From Nonomuraea cavernae (GTDB lineage Bacteria; Actinomycetota; Actinomycetes; Streptosporangiales; Streptosporangiaceae): a stretch of 64,000 nt of DNA. Numbering within the stretch: the stretch's first letter is position 1; each line of letters begins with the position of its first letter. Shown here one piece after another: positions 32,296 through 40,014 of this stretch. The DNA is taken from contig NZ_BMNH01000009.1 in NCBI RefSeq assembly GCF_014646355.1, positions 176,432 through 240,431 of the forward strand. Direction: 5' to 3'. The translations under genes and the position numbers were made by a program. Under the pieces are notes generated by a model. It saw nothing but the letters and a program-made list of their open reading frames with translations. It ran no database searches and was not told the DNA's origin.

Positions 32296-33240
32296 ATGAC
32301 ACCCGCCCCGAGCTCTACCACCGCCAGCGAGCGGAGCGCCTACGAGACGGTCATCGAACGCCTGTCGAAGGCCTCGGTCGACAAGCACTGGGAGCCGTAT
32401 CGGGACATCCCGTGGGACGACCCCGGCTTCCTCATCGACCGGACCGACCCGCGCTGGGAGCTGCCGGACGTCGACAAGCTGGGCGGTCATCCGTGGTACC
32501 GGCGCCAGCCCCCCGAGACGCGCGCGCTGATCGGGCTGTGGCGGGTCGCCACGGCCATGAAGATCGGGCTGCAGTTCGAGAACCTGCTCAAGAGGGGCCT
32601 GCTGAACTTCGCCTACCGGCTGCCCAACGGCTCACCCGAGTTCCGCTACGTCTACCACGAGACCATCGAAGAGGGACATCACGGGATGATGTTCCAGGAG
32701 TTCGTCAACCGTACGAAGCTCCCGATCCGCGGCATGCCCGGCCCTCTGTCGGCCATCGCTCAGGTGACGCCGTGGATCCCGCTGATCTCGACCGAGCTGT
32801 TCTTCGTGTTCGTGCTGGGCGGCGAGGACCCGATCGACCACGTCCAGCGCAGGGTGCTCAAGGACGACCGGCCGCACCATCCGCTGGAGGAGATCATCAT
32901 GCGCATCCACATCGCGGAGGAGGCCAGGCACATCTCCTTCGCCCGGCACTACCTGCGCGATCGGGTGCCGAGGATGCCCCGGCACCGCCGCTTCCTGCTG
33001 AGCCTGATCTCGCCGGTGATCCTCGGCGTGATGGCCAGGATCATGCTGGCTCCGCCCGGGCCGATGATCAAGCGGTTCGGGATTCCGCTGAACGTCGTGA
33101 CCGAGGTCTACGTGCGCAACCCGGCCGCCAGGCAGGAGATCCGCGACTCGGTGAGCCGGACCCGTGAGCTGTGCATGGAGGTCGGCCTGGTCAACGCCCT
33201 CAGCAGGCGCCTCTGGAAGCTGATGGGCATCTGGGCCTGA
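32296..33240 (+). CDS. AurF-like diiron N-oxygenase
   Basis: The 314-aa helical protein resembles the AurF family (p-aminobenzoate N-oxygenase). Diiron-ligand motifs are visible: YHETIEEGHHGMMFQEF (ExxxxxH type) around residues 120-136 and IHIAEEARHISFARHYL (EExxH) around 203-220. AurF proteins use a carboxylate-rich diiron centre to oxidise arylamines to nitro groups, but most genomic homologues have unknown substrates. No aminoarene or polyketide pathway genes are adjacent; it may act on a housekeeping or xenobiotic amine. Confidence 0.83.
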   Translation: MTPAPSSTTASERSAYETVIERLSKASVDKHWEPYRDIPWDDPGFLIDRTDPRWELPDVDKLGGHPWYRRQPPETRALIGLWRVATAMKIGLQFENLLKRGLLNFAYRLPNGSPEFRYVYHETIEEGHHGMMFQEFVNRTKLPIRGMPGPLSAIAQVTPWIPLISTELFFVFVLGGEDPIDHVQRRVLKDDRPHHPLEEIIMRIHIAEEARHISFARHYLRDRVPRMPRHRRFLLSLISPVILGVMARIMLAPPGPMIKRFGIPLNVVTEVYVRNPAARQEIRDSVSRTRELCMEVGLVNALSRRLWKLMGIWA

Positions 33241-33321
33241 CCGCCGCCGCACACGGGCGCCGCCGTCCGTCATGGGTGGGACCATGGATGTCGCATGACC
33301 TCCTACGGAAGGTGCTGATCG

Positions 33322-33969
33322 GTGAGGCGGCTACTCACGGTTCTGCTGCTCGTCTGCGCCGGGCTGTGGATCTCCCCCCCGGCCCTGGCGCACAACGTGC
33401 TGGTGAGCAGCGACCCCAAGGACGGGGCGACGCTGTCCGCCTCTCCCGAGCGGATCACGCTGGTGTTCGACCAGTCCGTACGCCGGGGCTACGCGCAGAT
33501 CGGCGTGACCGGGGCCGACGGCTCGTCCTGGGCCGACGGCGCCGCCACGGTGGCCGCCGAGCGCGTGTCCGTCAAGGTCAGGCCGCTGCCTCCGGGAGGC
33601 GCGTACGTCGTCGGCTACCGGATCCTGTCGGCCGACGGGCACCCGGTCACCGGCAAGATCACCTTCACCCTGGCCTCCACCCCCACCGGCCCCGCACAGC
33701 AGGACGCCGCACAGCCTGACGCGGCGCAGACCGCCGCAGCGCAGGCGGACCCGGCACAGGCGGACCCGGCACAGGCCGGTCCGGCGCGGCAGGAGGTCGG
33801 GGCCGACGCCGCCGACGCCGCCGACGCCGCCGAGGCGGCGGCCAACGGCGGAGCGGGCATGGCCGTGGTGTGGATCGTGGGGGCGCTGCTGATCCTGGCC
33901 GTGGGCACGGCGGTCGCCCTGCGCCGGTCGGGTCCCGGCCCGGCGACGGATGGGGAGAGCCCGGCGTGA
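33322..33969 (+). CDS. copC: CopC-domain copper-binding protein with C-terminal membrane anchor
   Basis: The 215-aa protein has a signal peptide ending PPALA so that mature His24 becomes N-terminal. It has a CopC beta-barrel to about 118 with Asp105 and His107 in the DGHPVTG motif. N-terminal His plus this Asp/His pair is the CopC Cu(II) site. A repeat-rich Ala/Pro/Gln linker (about 122-165) is followed by a TM helix (about 180-200). The copD start overlaps its stop (GTGA), so the pair likely handles periplasmic-side copper delivery or uptake. Confidence 0.9.
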   Translation: MRRLLTVLLLVCAGLWISPPALAHNVLVSSDPKDGATLSASPERITLVFDQSVRRGYAQIGVTGADGSSWADGAATVAAERVSVKVRPLPPGGAYVVGYRILSADGHPVTGKITFTLASTPTGPAQQDAAQPDAAQTAAAQADPAQADPAQAGPARQEVGADAADAADAAEAAANGGAGMAVVWIVGALLILAVGTAVALRRSGPGPATDGESPA

Positions 33970-35003
33970 CGGTCACGACCGCCGTTTCCAGGCGCGCGGA
34001 GGGCCGGGCGGGCGGATGGGCGGCGGCGGGGGCCTTCGCGGTGGGCGCGATCGTGGCGGCCGTGGTGGCCGGCACGCTGACCGCGCAGGAGGCGGTGCCG
34101 GGCATCCCGCTGCCGGGTGCCGTCGTGACCGTCGGGCTGCCGGTCGTCCGCGTGCTCCTGGACATCGCCGCGGTCGCCGTGGTCGGCCTCAGCCTGCTGT
34201 CCAAGCTGCTCGGCTACGACGATCCGGAGCGCACCGAGCCCGTCATGCGCCGGGTCCGGCCGCTCACGGTCACCGCCGCGTGGGCGTGGGCGGCGTGCGC
34301 GCTGCTCACGATCGTGTTCCAGACGGCCGAGCTCAACCCGGGCGGCGTGCCCACGCTCGGCATGATCGCGGGCTACGTCGACACCGTCGGCACCGGGCAG
34401 GGGTTGCTGTTCAGCGCCGCGTGCGCGCTGGCCGCGGCCGGCATCGGGCTGATGGCGGTGCGGTTCGGCGAGAAGGTGCCGGCCGAGCTGCGCATCGTGG
34501 TGGCCCTGTTCGGGCTGCTGCCCCTCCCGGTCACCGGTCACGCGGTCGACTCGGTCTGGCACGACCCCATCATGATCTCGATGGAGGCGCACGTGATGGG
34601 CGCGGCGGTCTGGACGGGCGGCCTGATCGCGGTCGTGGTGTTCGTCGCGCCGCGCAAGGAGCTGCTGGCCGTGGCCCTGCCCCGGTTCTCGCGGGTCGCC
34701 ACCGGGTGCCTGCTCCTGGTGGGTCTGTCGGGACTGGTCAGCGGGCTCGGCACGATGGCGCTCACGCCCGGCGTCGAGCTGCCGGGCGCGATCGTCACCA
34801 GTGAGTACGGCCTGCTGGTCGTGGCCAAGGTGGCCCTGACCGCGCTGCTGGTGCCGCTGGCCGCGCACATCCGCTTCCGGCTGCTGCCCGGCATCCGCCG
34901 GGGCGCGACCACGGCCGTGGTCGCCTGGGCGACGGCCGAGCTGGCCGTGATGGGCCTGGCCTACGGCGTGGCCGTGGCGATCACCCGCGCCTCGATCGGC
35001 TGA
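33966..35003 (+). CDS. copD: CopD-family copper membrane protein
   Basis: The 345-aa polytopic protein starts at GTG 33966 (GTGA coupling with copC) and has about eight hydrophobic segments. The CopD core has GHAVDSVWHDPIMISMEAHV and GAAVWTGGLIAVVVF, whose His residues are candidate copper ligands in membrane helices. With CopC it forms the copper-uptake/delivery pair known from Pseudomonas and YcnJ-type fusions. Its 3' end overlaps the convergent membrane-protein gene by 43 bp. Confidence 0.9.
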   Translation: MTVTTAVSRRAEGRAGGWAAAGAFAVGAIVAAVVAGTLTAQEAVPGIPLPGAVVTVGLPVVRVLLDIAAVAVVGLSLLSKLLGYDDPERTEPVMRRVRPLTVTAAWAWAACALLTIVFQTAELNPGGVPTLGMIAGYVDTVGTGQGLLFSAACALAAAGIGLMAVRFGEKVPAELRIVVALFGLLPLPVTGHAVDSVWHDPIMISMEAHVMGAAVWTGGLIAVVVFVAPRKELLAVALPRFSRVATGCLLLVGLSGLVSGLGTMALTPGVELPGAIVTSEYGLLVVAKVALTALLVPLAAHIRFRLLPGIRRGATTAVVAWATAELAVMGLAYGVAVAITRASIG

Positions 35004-36139
35004 CGCCGGGCCAGCCACTCACAGACCAGCCAGACGGCCAGCAGCCCGGCCCCCGCCCAGACCGCCGACGACATGACCAGGGGCGGGGCGCCCAGCAGGC
35101 CCGACTGGCCGGTGAGCGTGCCGTACACCTGGCCCATGAGCGTGCTCTGCGCGGCCAGCGCGGCGTAGACGGCGGCCGTCACCATGGCCGACCCGAGCAC
35201 CGCGCGCACGACCGGCATCCGCACCGCGAACGCGAGGTCGACGCAGAGCCCGCCGATCACCAGGAAGAACGGCACCGCCGACGGCGGGAAGCCGGTGAAC
35301 GTGAGCAGCGGCCAGATCAGCGTGCGGAAAGCGACGTAACCGGCGGCCACCAGCGTCGCCGCGCCGAATCTGCCGATCATCATCCGGGCCACGACCAGCA
35401 CGGCCAGACCGGCGACCACCGCGTAGACCGGATACAGCGCGTCCGGCACCGGCAGCGCGAACCCCGTCATCATCACCCGGTCGATCGGCCGGCCCATCTG
35501 GTCGGCGGCGAACCTCAGCAGGATCGGCTCGGCGTAGGTCGCGCCGTTGTCCCAGGCGCCGATCGACAGGATGCCGTACTCCTGATGCTGCTCGGGGAAG
35601 TGCACGTTCTCCAGGAAGAACGCGAAGAAGGCGCCGAGCACGACGGTGCGCTCCCTGCCCGCGGGCGCGCCCATGAACCAGCCGCGGATCACACCCGCGA
35701 TCATGAGGAACGTCCCGGCGTAGAGCATGATGTGCGACGGGCTCCACGAGGTGATGTCGAGCCCGTTGACCCGGTGGTTGATCAGGTCGAGCGGCACCGC
35801 CACGAGGAACACCCCGGTGCCCCACTGGATCAGCCGGAGCGCCGCCTTGTCGACGCCGTAGCCGGTGTAGCCGTGGACGATCGTCAGCGCGAGGACCAGC
35901 ACCGTGCCCGCCGAGTTGAGCAGGTGCGGCGGCGCGAGGTCGTCACGCAGCCACTTGAAGTGCCACGACACGTCCCAGGCCGAGCCGAGCAGCTTGAGGG
36001 TGAGCGCCACCAGCCAGCCGTAGTAGAGCACCCTGAACAGGTCGGGCGGGGTCTCGCGACCCGCCTGACCTCTGGTCCAGTGCGGGGCGGCCCAGGCGAC
36101 GGCGTCGCTGACGATGGCTGGTGTTCTCACGGCGAGCAT
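34961..36139 (-). CDS. Polytopic membrane protein of unknown function
   Basis: The 392-aa protein has about 10 hydrophobic segments and several buried His-containing motifs: SAWDVSWHFKWLRDD, PSHIMLYAG, FFAFFLENVHFPEQHQEYG. I take ATG 36139; GTG 36130 with AGGA upstream is also possible. I do not recognise a family. His- and Trp-rich membrane helices next to copC/copD would fit metal or haem handling (inference only). Confidence 0.78.
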   Translation of the reverse strand: MLAVRTPAIVSDAVAWAAPHWTRGQAGRETPPDLFRVLYYGWLVALTLKLLGSAWDVSWHFKWLRDDLAPPHLLNSAGTVLVLALTIVHGYTGYGVDKAALRLIQWGTGVFLVAVPLDLINHRVNGLDITSWSPSHIMLYAGTFLMIAGVIRGWFMGAPAGRERTVVLGAFFAFFLENVHFPEQHQEYGILSIGAWDNGATYAEPILLRFAADQMGRPIDRVMMTGFALPVPDALYPVYAVVAGLAVLVVARMMIGRFGAATLVAAGYVAFRTLIWPLLTFTGFPPSAVPFFLVIGGLCVDLAFAVRMPVVRAVLGSAMVTAAVYAALAAQSTLMGQVYGTLTGQSGLLGAPPLVMSSAVWAGAGLLAVWLVCEWLARRQPIEARVIATATP

Positions 36140-36190
36140 CCTATGGGCCGCCGCGGGATCTCAGCAGTGCCGTCTCAGGCGTACGGGGTC

Positions 36191-36237
36191 GTGGACCGTC
36201 GTCCACAGGCGGGCGGGGTGAAGCGGCGTTGTCCACA
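36191..36237. promoter_or_regulatory. Two DnaA-box-like sites in the intergenic region
   Basis: TCGTCCACA (36199-36207) and TTGTCCACA (36229-36237) match the actinobacterial DnaA-box consensus and are 30 bp apart on the same face. The first also belongs to an inverted repeat GTGGAC-CGTC-GTCCAC (36191-36206), so it may instead be an operator. Confidence 0.4.
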
Positions 36238-36390
36238 GGAGGCGCCGGAGTGTCCTCGTTCACGGGTTCCAGCGTGCATGATGAGCGCGTCACTCCAGAA
36301 GACGCCGAGGCGATTCCGCGTGACCTACGCGATCCTCGGCCGAGCCGGTCGTCTCAGGGATCTCTCAGGTGGGGAAAGTAGGCTCGCGCC

Positions 36391-38925
36391 ATGAAACGTG
36401 TGGCCGCGCTCGTCGCGGTGCTTGCGCTCGTCGGGGTGGCGGTCTGGGGGATCTGGCCGTCCGCGCCCGAAGTGCGTGGCCAGGAGCAGAGGATCTCCGT
36501 CGTCGACGGGCCCGCCGACGACCAGCGAGTGGAGCTGGACACCACCTTCTTCGCTCCACCGGACGGTGGCAAGGCTCCGGCGGTCCTGCTCGCGCACGGT
36601 TTCGGGGGCAGCAAGCAGAGCGTCCGCCTCCAGGCGCAGCGGCTCGCGCAGGACGGCTACGCGGTGCTGACCTGGTCGGCGCGCGGGTTCGGCCGATCGA
36701 CCGGCCAGATCGCGCTCAACTCCCCCGACTACGAGGTCAAGGACGTCAAGCAGCTGATCGACTGGCTGGCCAAGCGGCCCGAGGTCCGGCTCGACGCCGC
36801 GGGCGACCCGCGCGTCGGCATCGCGGGGGGCTCCTACGGCGGGTCGATCGCGCTGATGACGGCCGCCCACGACAGCCGGGTGGACGCGATCGTCCCCCAG
36901 ATCACCTGGTCCGACCTGGCCGACGCGCTGTTCCCCGACGCCACCGGCCAGGGCCCGGAGAACGGCGTGTTCAAGCGCATGTGGGCGGGCTTCTTCTTCG
37001 GCAGGGGCGGCGGCCCGATCCAGGGCCTGGAGGCGCTGACCCGGCAGCCCGAGCCGCTCTCGGCGGAGGAGGCGCGCTGCGGCCGGTTCCTGCCCGCGAT
37101 CTGCGACATCTACCAGCAGGTGGCCGAGACCGGCAAGGCCACTCCCGAGGCCGTGGCGCTGCTGCGGCAGTCCAGTCCCGTCACGGTGGCCGGCCGCGTG
37201 AAGGCGCCGACGCTGCTCATCCAGGGGCAGCGCGACTCGCTCTTCCCGCTCGGTCACGCCGACGCCAACGCCCGGGCGATCGCCGCCGCGGGCACGCCGG
37301 TGAGCCTGGCCTGGTTCGACGGCGGTCACGACGGCGGCAACGGCGAGGCCGACTGGCTGCACGACCAGACGACGGCCTGGTTCGGCCACTACCTCAAGGA
37401 CGACGGCTCGGCCGTGGCCCGGCCGTTCACGGTGACCCGTGACGGCGGCCGCGACCCCGGCACCCGCCAGCGCATCCGCCTGCACCCCGAGGCCGCCTCC
37501 TACCCCGGTCTCGGCGGCACCGCCACGACCTCGGTCACGCTGTCGGGCCCGGAGCAGCCGGTGGTCAACCCGCCCGGCGGCGCGCCCGCCTCGATCTCGA
37601 CGGTGCCGGGCGTCAGCGGCCTGCTGGGCGGCGGCGGCCAGAGCAACGTGAGCGTCTCGCTCGACATGCCGGGCCAGAGCGCCTCCTTCGAGTCGGCCCC
37701 GCTGACCACGCCCCTGCAGCTCACCGGCAGCCCGACCGCCACGGTCAAGGTCTCGGGCAAGGGGCAGGTGACGCTGTTCGCCAAGCTCTTCGACGTGTCC
37801 GACAGCGCCCAGCCGCCCACCCTGCCCGCCGGGCTGGTGGCGCCGTTCCGCGTGACCATTCCCGAGGGGCAGAGCAGCGTCGAGGCCACCGTGACGCTGC
37901 CCGCCGTCGACCACGCCTTCGCCGTCGGGCACCGGCTGCGGCTGACGGTGGCGACGACCGACATGGGATACGCCACTCCCGCCGAGCCGGCCTCCTACCA
38001 GATCGGCCTGGCCTCGCCCGCGCTGACCGTGCCCACGGTCAGCGCGCTCGCGGCACCCGCGACCGGGGTGGCCTGGTGGGTGTGGGCCCTGCCGCTGGCC
38101 TCCATCGTGGTGGCCGCCATCGTGCTGGCCACCGGCCGCGGGCGGAGCCGCTCCGGCGGCGACCCGGCCGAGCGGGCCGGCGAGCCCGGGGTGCCGCTGG
38201 AGATCATCGGGCTGACCAAGGCCTACCGCAACGGCGAGCTCGCCGTCGACGGGCTGTCGTTCCGGGTCGAGCAGGGCCAGGTGCTGGGGCTGCTCGGGCC
38301 CAACGGGGCCGGCAAGACCACCACGATGCGGATGATGATGGGCCTCATCCAGCCCGACGCGGGCGAGATCCGGATCTTCGGCGACCCGGTGTCGTCCGGG
38401 GCGCCGGTGCTGTCCCGGCTCGGGTCGTTCGTCGAGGGGCCCGGGTTCCTGCCTCACCTGTCCGGGAGGGAGAACCTCGAGCTCTACTGGGCCGCCACCG
38501 GCCGGCCCACCGCCGACGCCCGCTTCGACGAGGCGCTCGAGATCGCGGGGCTGGGCAAGGCGCTGGAGCGGGCGGTCCGCACCTACTCCCAGGGCATGCG
38601 CCAGCGGCTGGCCATCGCCCAGGCCATGCTCGGCCTCCCCGACCTGCTGGTGCTCGACGAGCCGACCAACGGCCTCGACCCGCCCCAGATCCGGGAGATG
38701 CGCGAGGTGCTCAAGCGCTACGCGCGCGACGGCCGCACGGTGATCGTGTCCAGCCACCTGCTGGCCGAGGTGGAGCAGACCTGCAGCCACGTGGTGGTCA
38801 TGCACCGGGGCCGCCTGGTCTCCACCGGGCCGGTGTCCGTCCTGCTCAGCGAGGCCGTGCCGACCAACGGGCACGGCCCGCGCCTCGAAGACGTGTTCCT
38901 CGACCTCATCGGAGACAAGTCGTGA
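36391..38925 (+). CDS. Membrane-anchored alpha/beta-hydrolase fused to an ABC transporter ATPase
   Basis: The single 844-aa chain has five parts. (1) An N-terminal signal/anchor helix (about 3-22). (2) An alpha/beta-hydrolase of the X-Pro dipeptidyl-peptidase/acyl-esterase type (about 30-375) with nucleophile Ser148 in GGSYGGS, Asp282 in GQRDSLFP and His313 in DGGHDGG. (3) A beta-rich C-terminal esterase domain (about 385-575). (4) A TM helix (about 590-613). (5) A complete ABC ATPase (about 625-844) with Walker A Lys642 (GPNGAGKTT), signature YSQGMRQRLAIAQ, Walker B LLVLDE and switch SSHLL. The hydrolase should face outside and the ATPase inside. The coupled permease gene completes the transporter. 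The hydrolase probably processes exported cargo or a peptide/ester at the membrane surface (inference). Confidence 0.9.
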   Translation: MKRVAALVAVLALVGVAVWGIWPSAPEVRGQEQRISVVDGPADDQRVELDTTFFAPPDGGKAPAVLLAHGFGGSKQSVRLQAQRLAQDGYAVLTWSARGFGRSTGQIALNSPDYEVKDVKQLIDWLAKRPEVRLDAAGDPRVGIAGGSYGGSIALMTAAHDSRVDAIVPQITWSDLADALFPDATGQGPENGVFKRMWAGFFFGRGGGPIQGLEALTRQPEPLSAEEARCGRFLPAICDIYQQVAETGKATPEAVALLRQSSPVTVAGRVKAPTLLIQGQRDSLFPLGHADANARAIAAAGTPVSLAWFDGGHDGGNGEADWLHDQTTAWFGHYLKDDGSAVARPFTVTRDGGRDPGTRQRIRLHPEAASYPGLGGTATTSVTLSGPEQPVVNPPGGAPASISTVPGVSGLLGGGGQSNVSVSLDMPGQSASFESAPLTTPLQLTGSPTATVKVSGKGQVTLFAKLFDVSDSAQPPTLPAGLVAPFRVTIPEGQSSVEATVTLPAVDHAFAVGHRLRLTVATTDMGYATPAEPASYQIGLASPALTVPTVSALAAPATGVAWWVWALPLASIVVAAIVLATGRGRSRSGGDPAERAGEPGVPLEIIGLTKAYRNGELAVDGLSFRVEQGQVLGLLGPNGAGKTTTMRMMMGLIQPDAGEIRIFGDPVSSGAPVLSRLGSFVEGPGFLPHLSGRENLELYWAATGRPTADARFDEALEIAGLGKALERAVRTYSQGMRQRLAIAQAMLGLPDLLVLDEPTNGLDPPQIREMREVLKRYARDGRTVIVSSHLLAEVEQTCSHVVVMHRGRLVSTGPVSVLLSEAVPTNGHGPRLEDVFLDLIGDKS

Positions 38926-39785
38926 CCGCCGCGACGGGCTACGCCCCCCGCCGGACCCTCCCGCTCAGGGTCGAGATCGTCAGGCAGTTCAAACGACGGC
39001 GCACCCTGGTCATGTTCGGGCTGCTGCTGGCGCTGCCGTGGATCTTGGTGATCGCGTTCCAGTTCGGCCCGCAGGGCGCCGGCCAGCAGGGCGCCGGCCA
39101 GCAGCAGGCGTCGCTGCGCATCTCCGACCTCGCCTCGGCGAGCGGGCTCAACTTCGCGGCGTTCGTGCTGTCGGTGTCGGCGAGCTTCCTGCTCGTGGTG
39201 GCCGTGGCGCTGTTCTGCGGCGACACGGTGGCCAGCGAGGCCAGCTGGTCGTCCCTGCGCTACCTGCTGGCCGCCCCGGTGCCGCGTGACCGGCTGCTGC
39301 GGCAGAAGCTCATCGTGGCGCTCGGCTACTCGGCGACGGCCGTCATCTGCCTGCCGTTGATGGCGCTGCTCGCGGGCACGCTCGCGTTCGGCTGGCACGA
39401 CATCCAGGTGCCCGGCACGGGCGAGACGATCCCGGCGCTCGACGTGCTGCCGCGCTTCGGCATCGTGATCGGCTACGCGCTGGTCAGCCAGCTGGTGGTG
39501 GCGGCGCTGGCGTTCCTCATCTCCACGGTCACCGACTCTCCGCTCGGCGCGGTGGGCGGCGCGGTGGGCCTGTGGATCGTCAGCACGATCCTGCAGGCCG
39601 TGGAGGCGCTGGGGACGCTGCGGGAGTTTCTGCCCACGTTCTGGAACACCGCCTGGCTCGACGCGCTCGCGCCGGAGCTCGACTGGAGCGGGATGGCCAA
39701 GGGCGCCTCGGTGTCGGTGACCTACGCGGCCATCCTCATCGCGGTGGCCTTCCGGAGATTCCGCCGCAAGGACGTGGTCAGCTAG
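38922..39785 (+). CDS. ABC-2 permease partner of the hydrolase-ATPase fusion
   Basis: The 287-aa protein starts at GTG 38922 inside the fusion gene's stop (GTGA). It has a basic N-terminus, then six hydrophobic segments, first at about 25-45. It has the short external loop repeat GAGQQGAGQQQ (about 50-60) and the ABC-2 block EASWSSLRYLLAAPVPRDRLL. It is the only permease in the operon, so it should homodimerise beneath two ATPase domains of the fusion. Terminator at 39790-39811. Confidence 0.9.
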   Translation: MTAATGYAPRRTLPLRVEIVRQFKRRRTLVMFGLLLALPWILVIAFQFGPQGAGQQGAGQQQASLRISDLASASGLNFAAFVLSVSASFLLVVAVALFCGDTVASEASWSSLRYLLAAPVPRDRLLRQKLIVALGYSATAVICLPLMALLAGTLAFGWHDIQVPGTGETIPALDVLPRFGIVIGYALVSQLVVAALAFLISTVTDSPLGAVGGAVGLWIVSTILQAVEALGTLREFLPTFWNTAWLDALAPELDWSGMAKGASVSVTYAAILIAVAFRRFRRKDVVS

Positions 39786-39789
39786 GTCT

Positions 39790-39811
39790 CGGGGCCCGAT
39801 GCCGGGCCCCG
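39790..39811. terminator. Perfect 9-bp bidirectional hairpin
   Basis: CGGGGCCCG and CGGGCCCCG pair around ATGC. It lies 4 bp after the permease stop and 3 bp beyond the stop of the minus-strand microprotein. Confidence 0.78.
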
Positions 39812-39813
39812 GG

Positions 39814-39942
39814 TCAGGCCGCCCAGTGCGGGGGCTTGTCGTCCAGGTAGAACGAGTCGGAGTCGTCCTCCTGCCACTCGCCCCAGCCGAGGTCGGTGTC
39901 GTCGGTCGACTGCTCAGGGAGAAATTCACTCACGGTAGACAT
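39814..39942 (-). CDS. 42-aa acidic microprotein
   Basis: The reading frame runs from ATG 39942 to a stop at 39814-39816. The product begins MSTVSEFLPEQSTDDTDLGW and ends DDKPPHWAA. It is strongly acidic with three Trp and a C-terminal PPHW motif, which I associate with small actinobacterial proteins of unknown function. The frame shows good G/C third-position bias and ends exactly at a terminator. It is divergent from the STAND ATPase gene with 72 bp between starts. No strong SD is visible. Function unknown. Confidence 0.68.
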   Translation of the reverse strand: MSTVSEFLPEQSTDDTDLGWGEWQEDDSDSFYLDDKPPHWAA

Positions 39943-40014
39943 GCTACCGAGAGGAACAAAGTCGCTCCCGCGGGCCGCGTCGGCGTCCGGACAGCCCGGA
40001 TCTCCAGAGGTACG

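Noticed and set aside
36325..38874. 849-codon minus-strand frame opposite the hydrolase-ABC fusion
   Set aside because: The plus strand has complete catalytic and ABC motifs; the minus frame has none.
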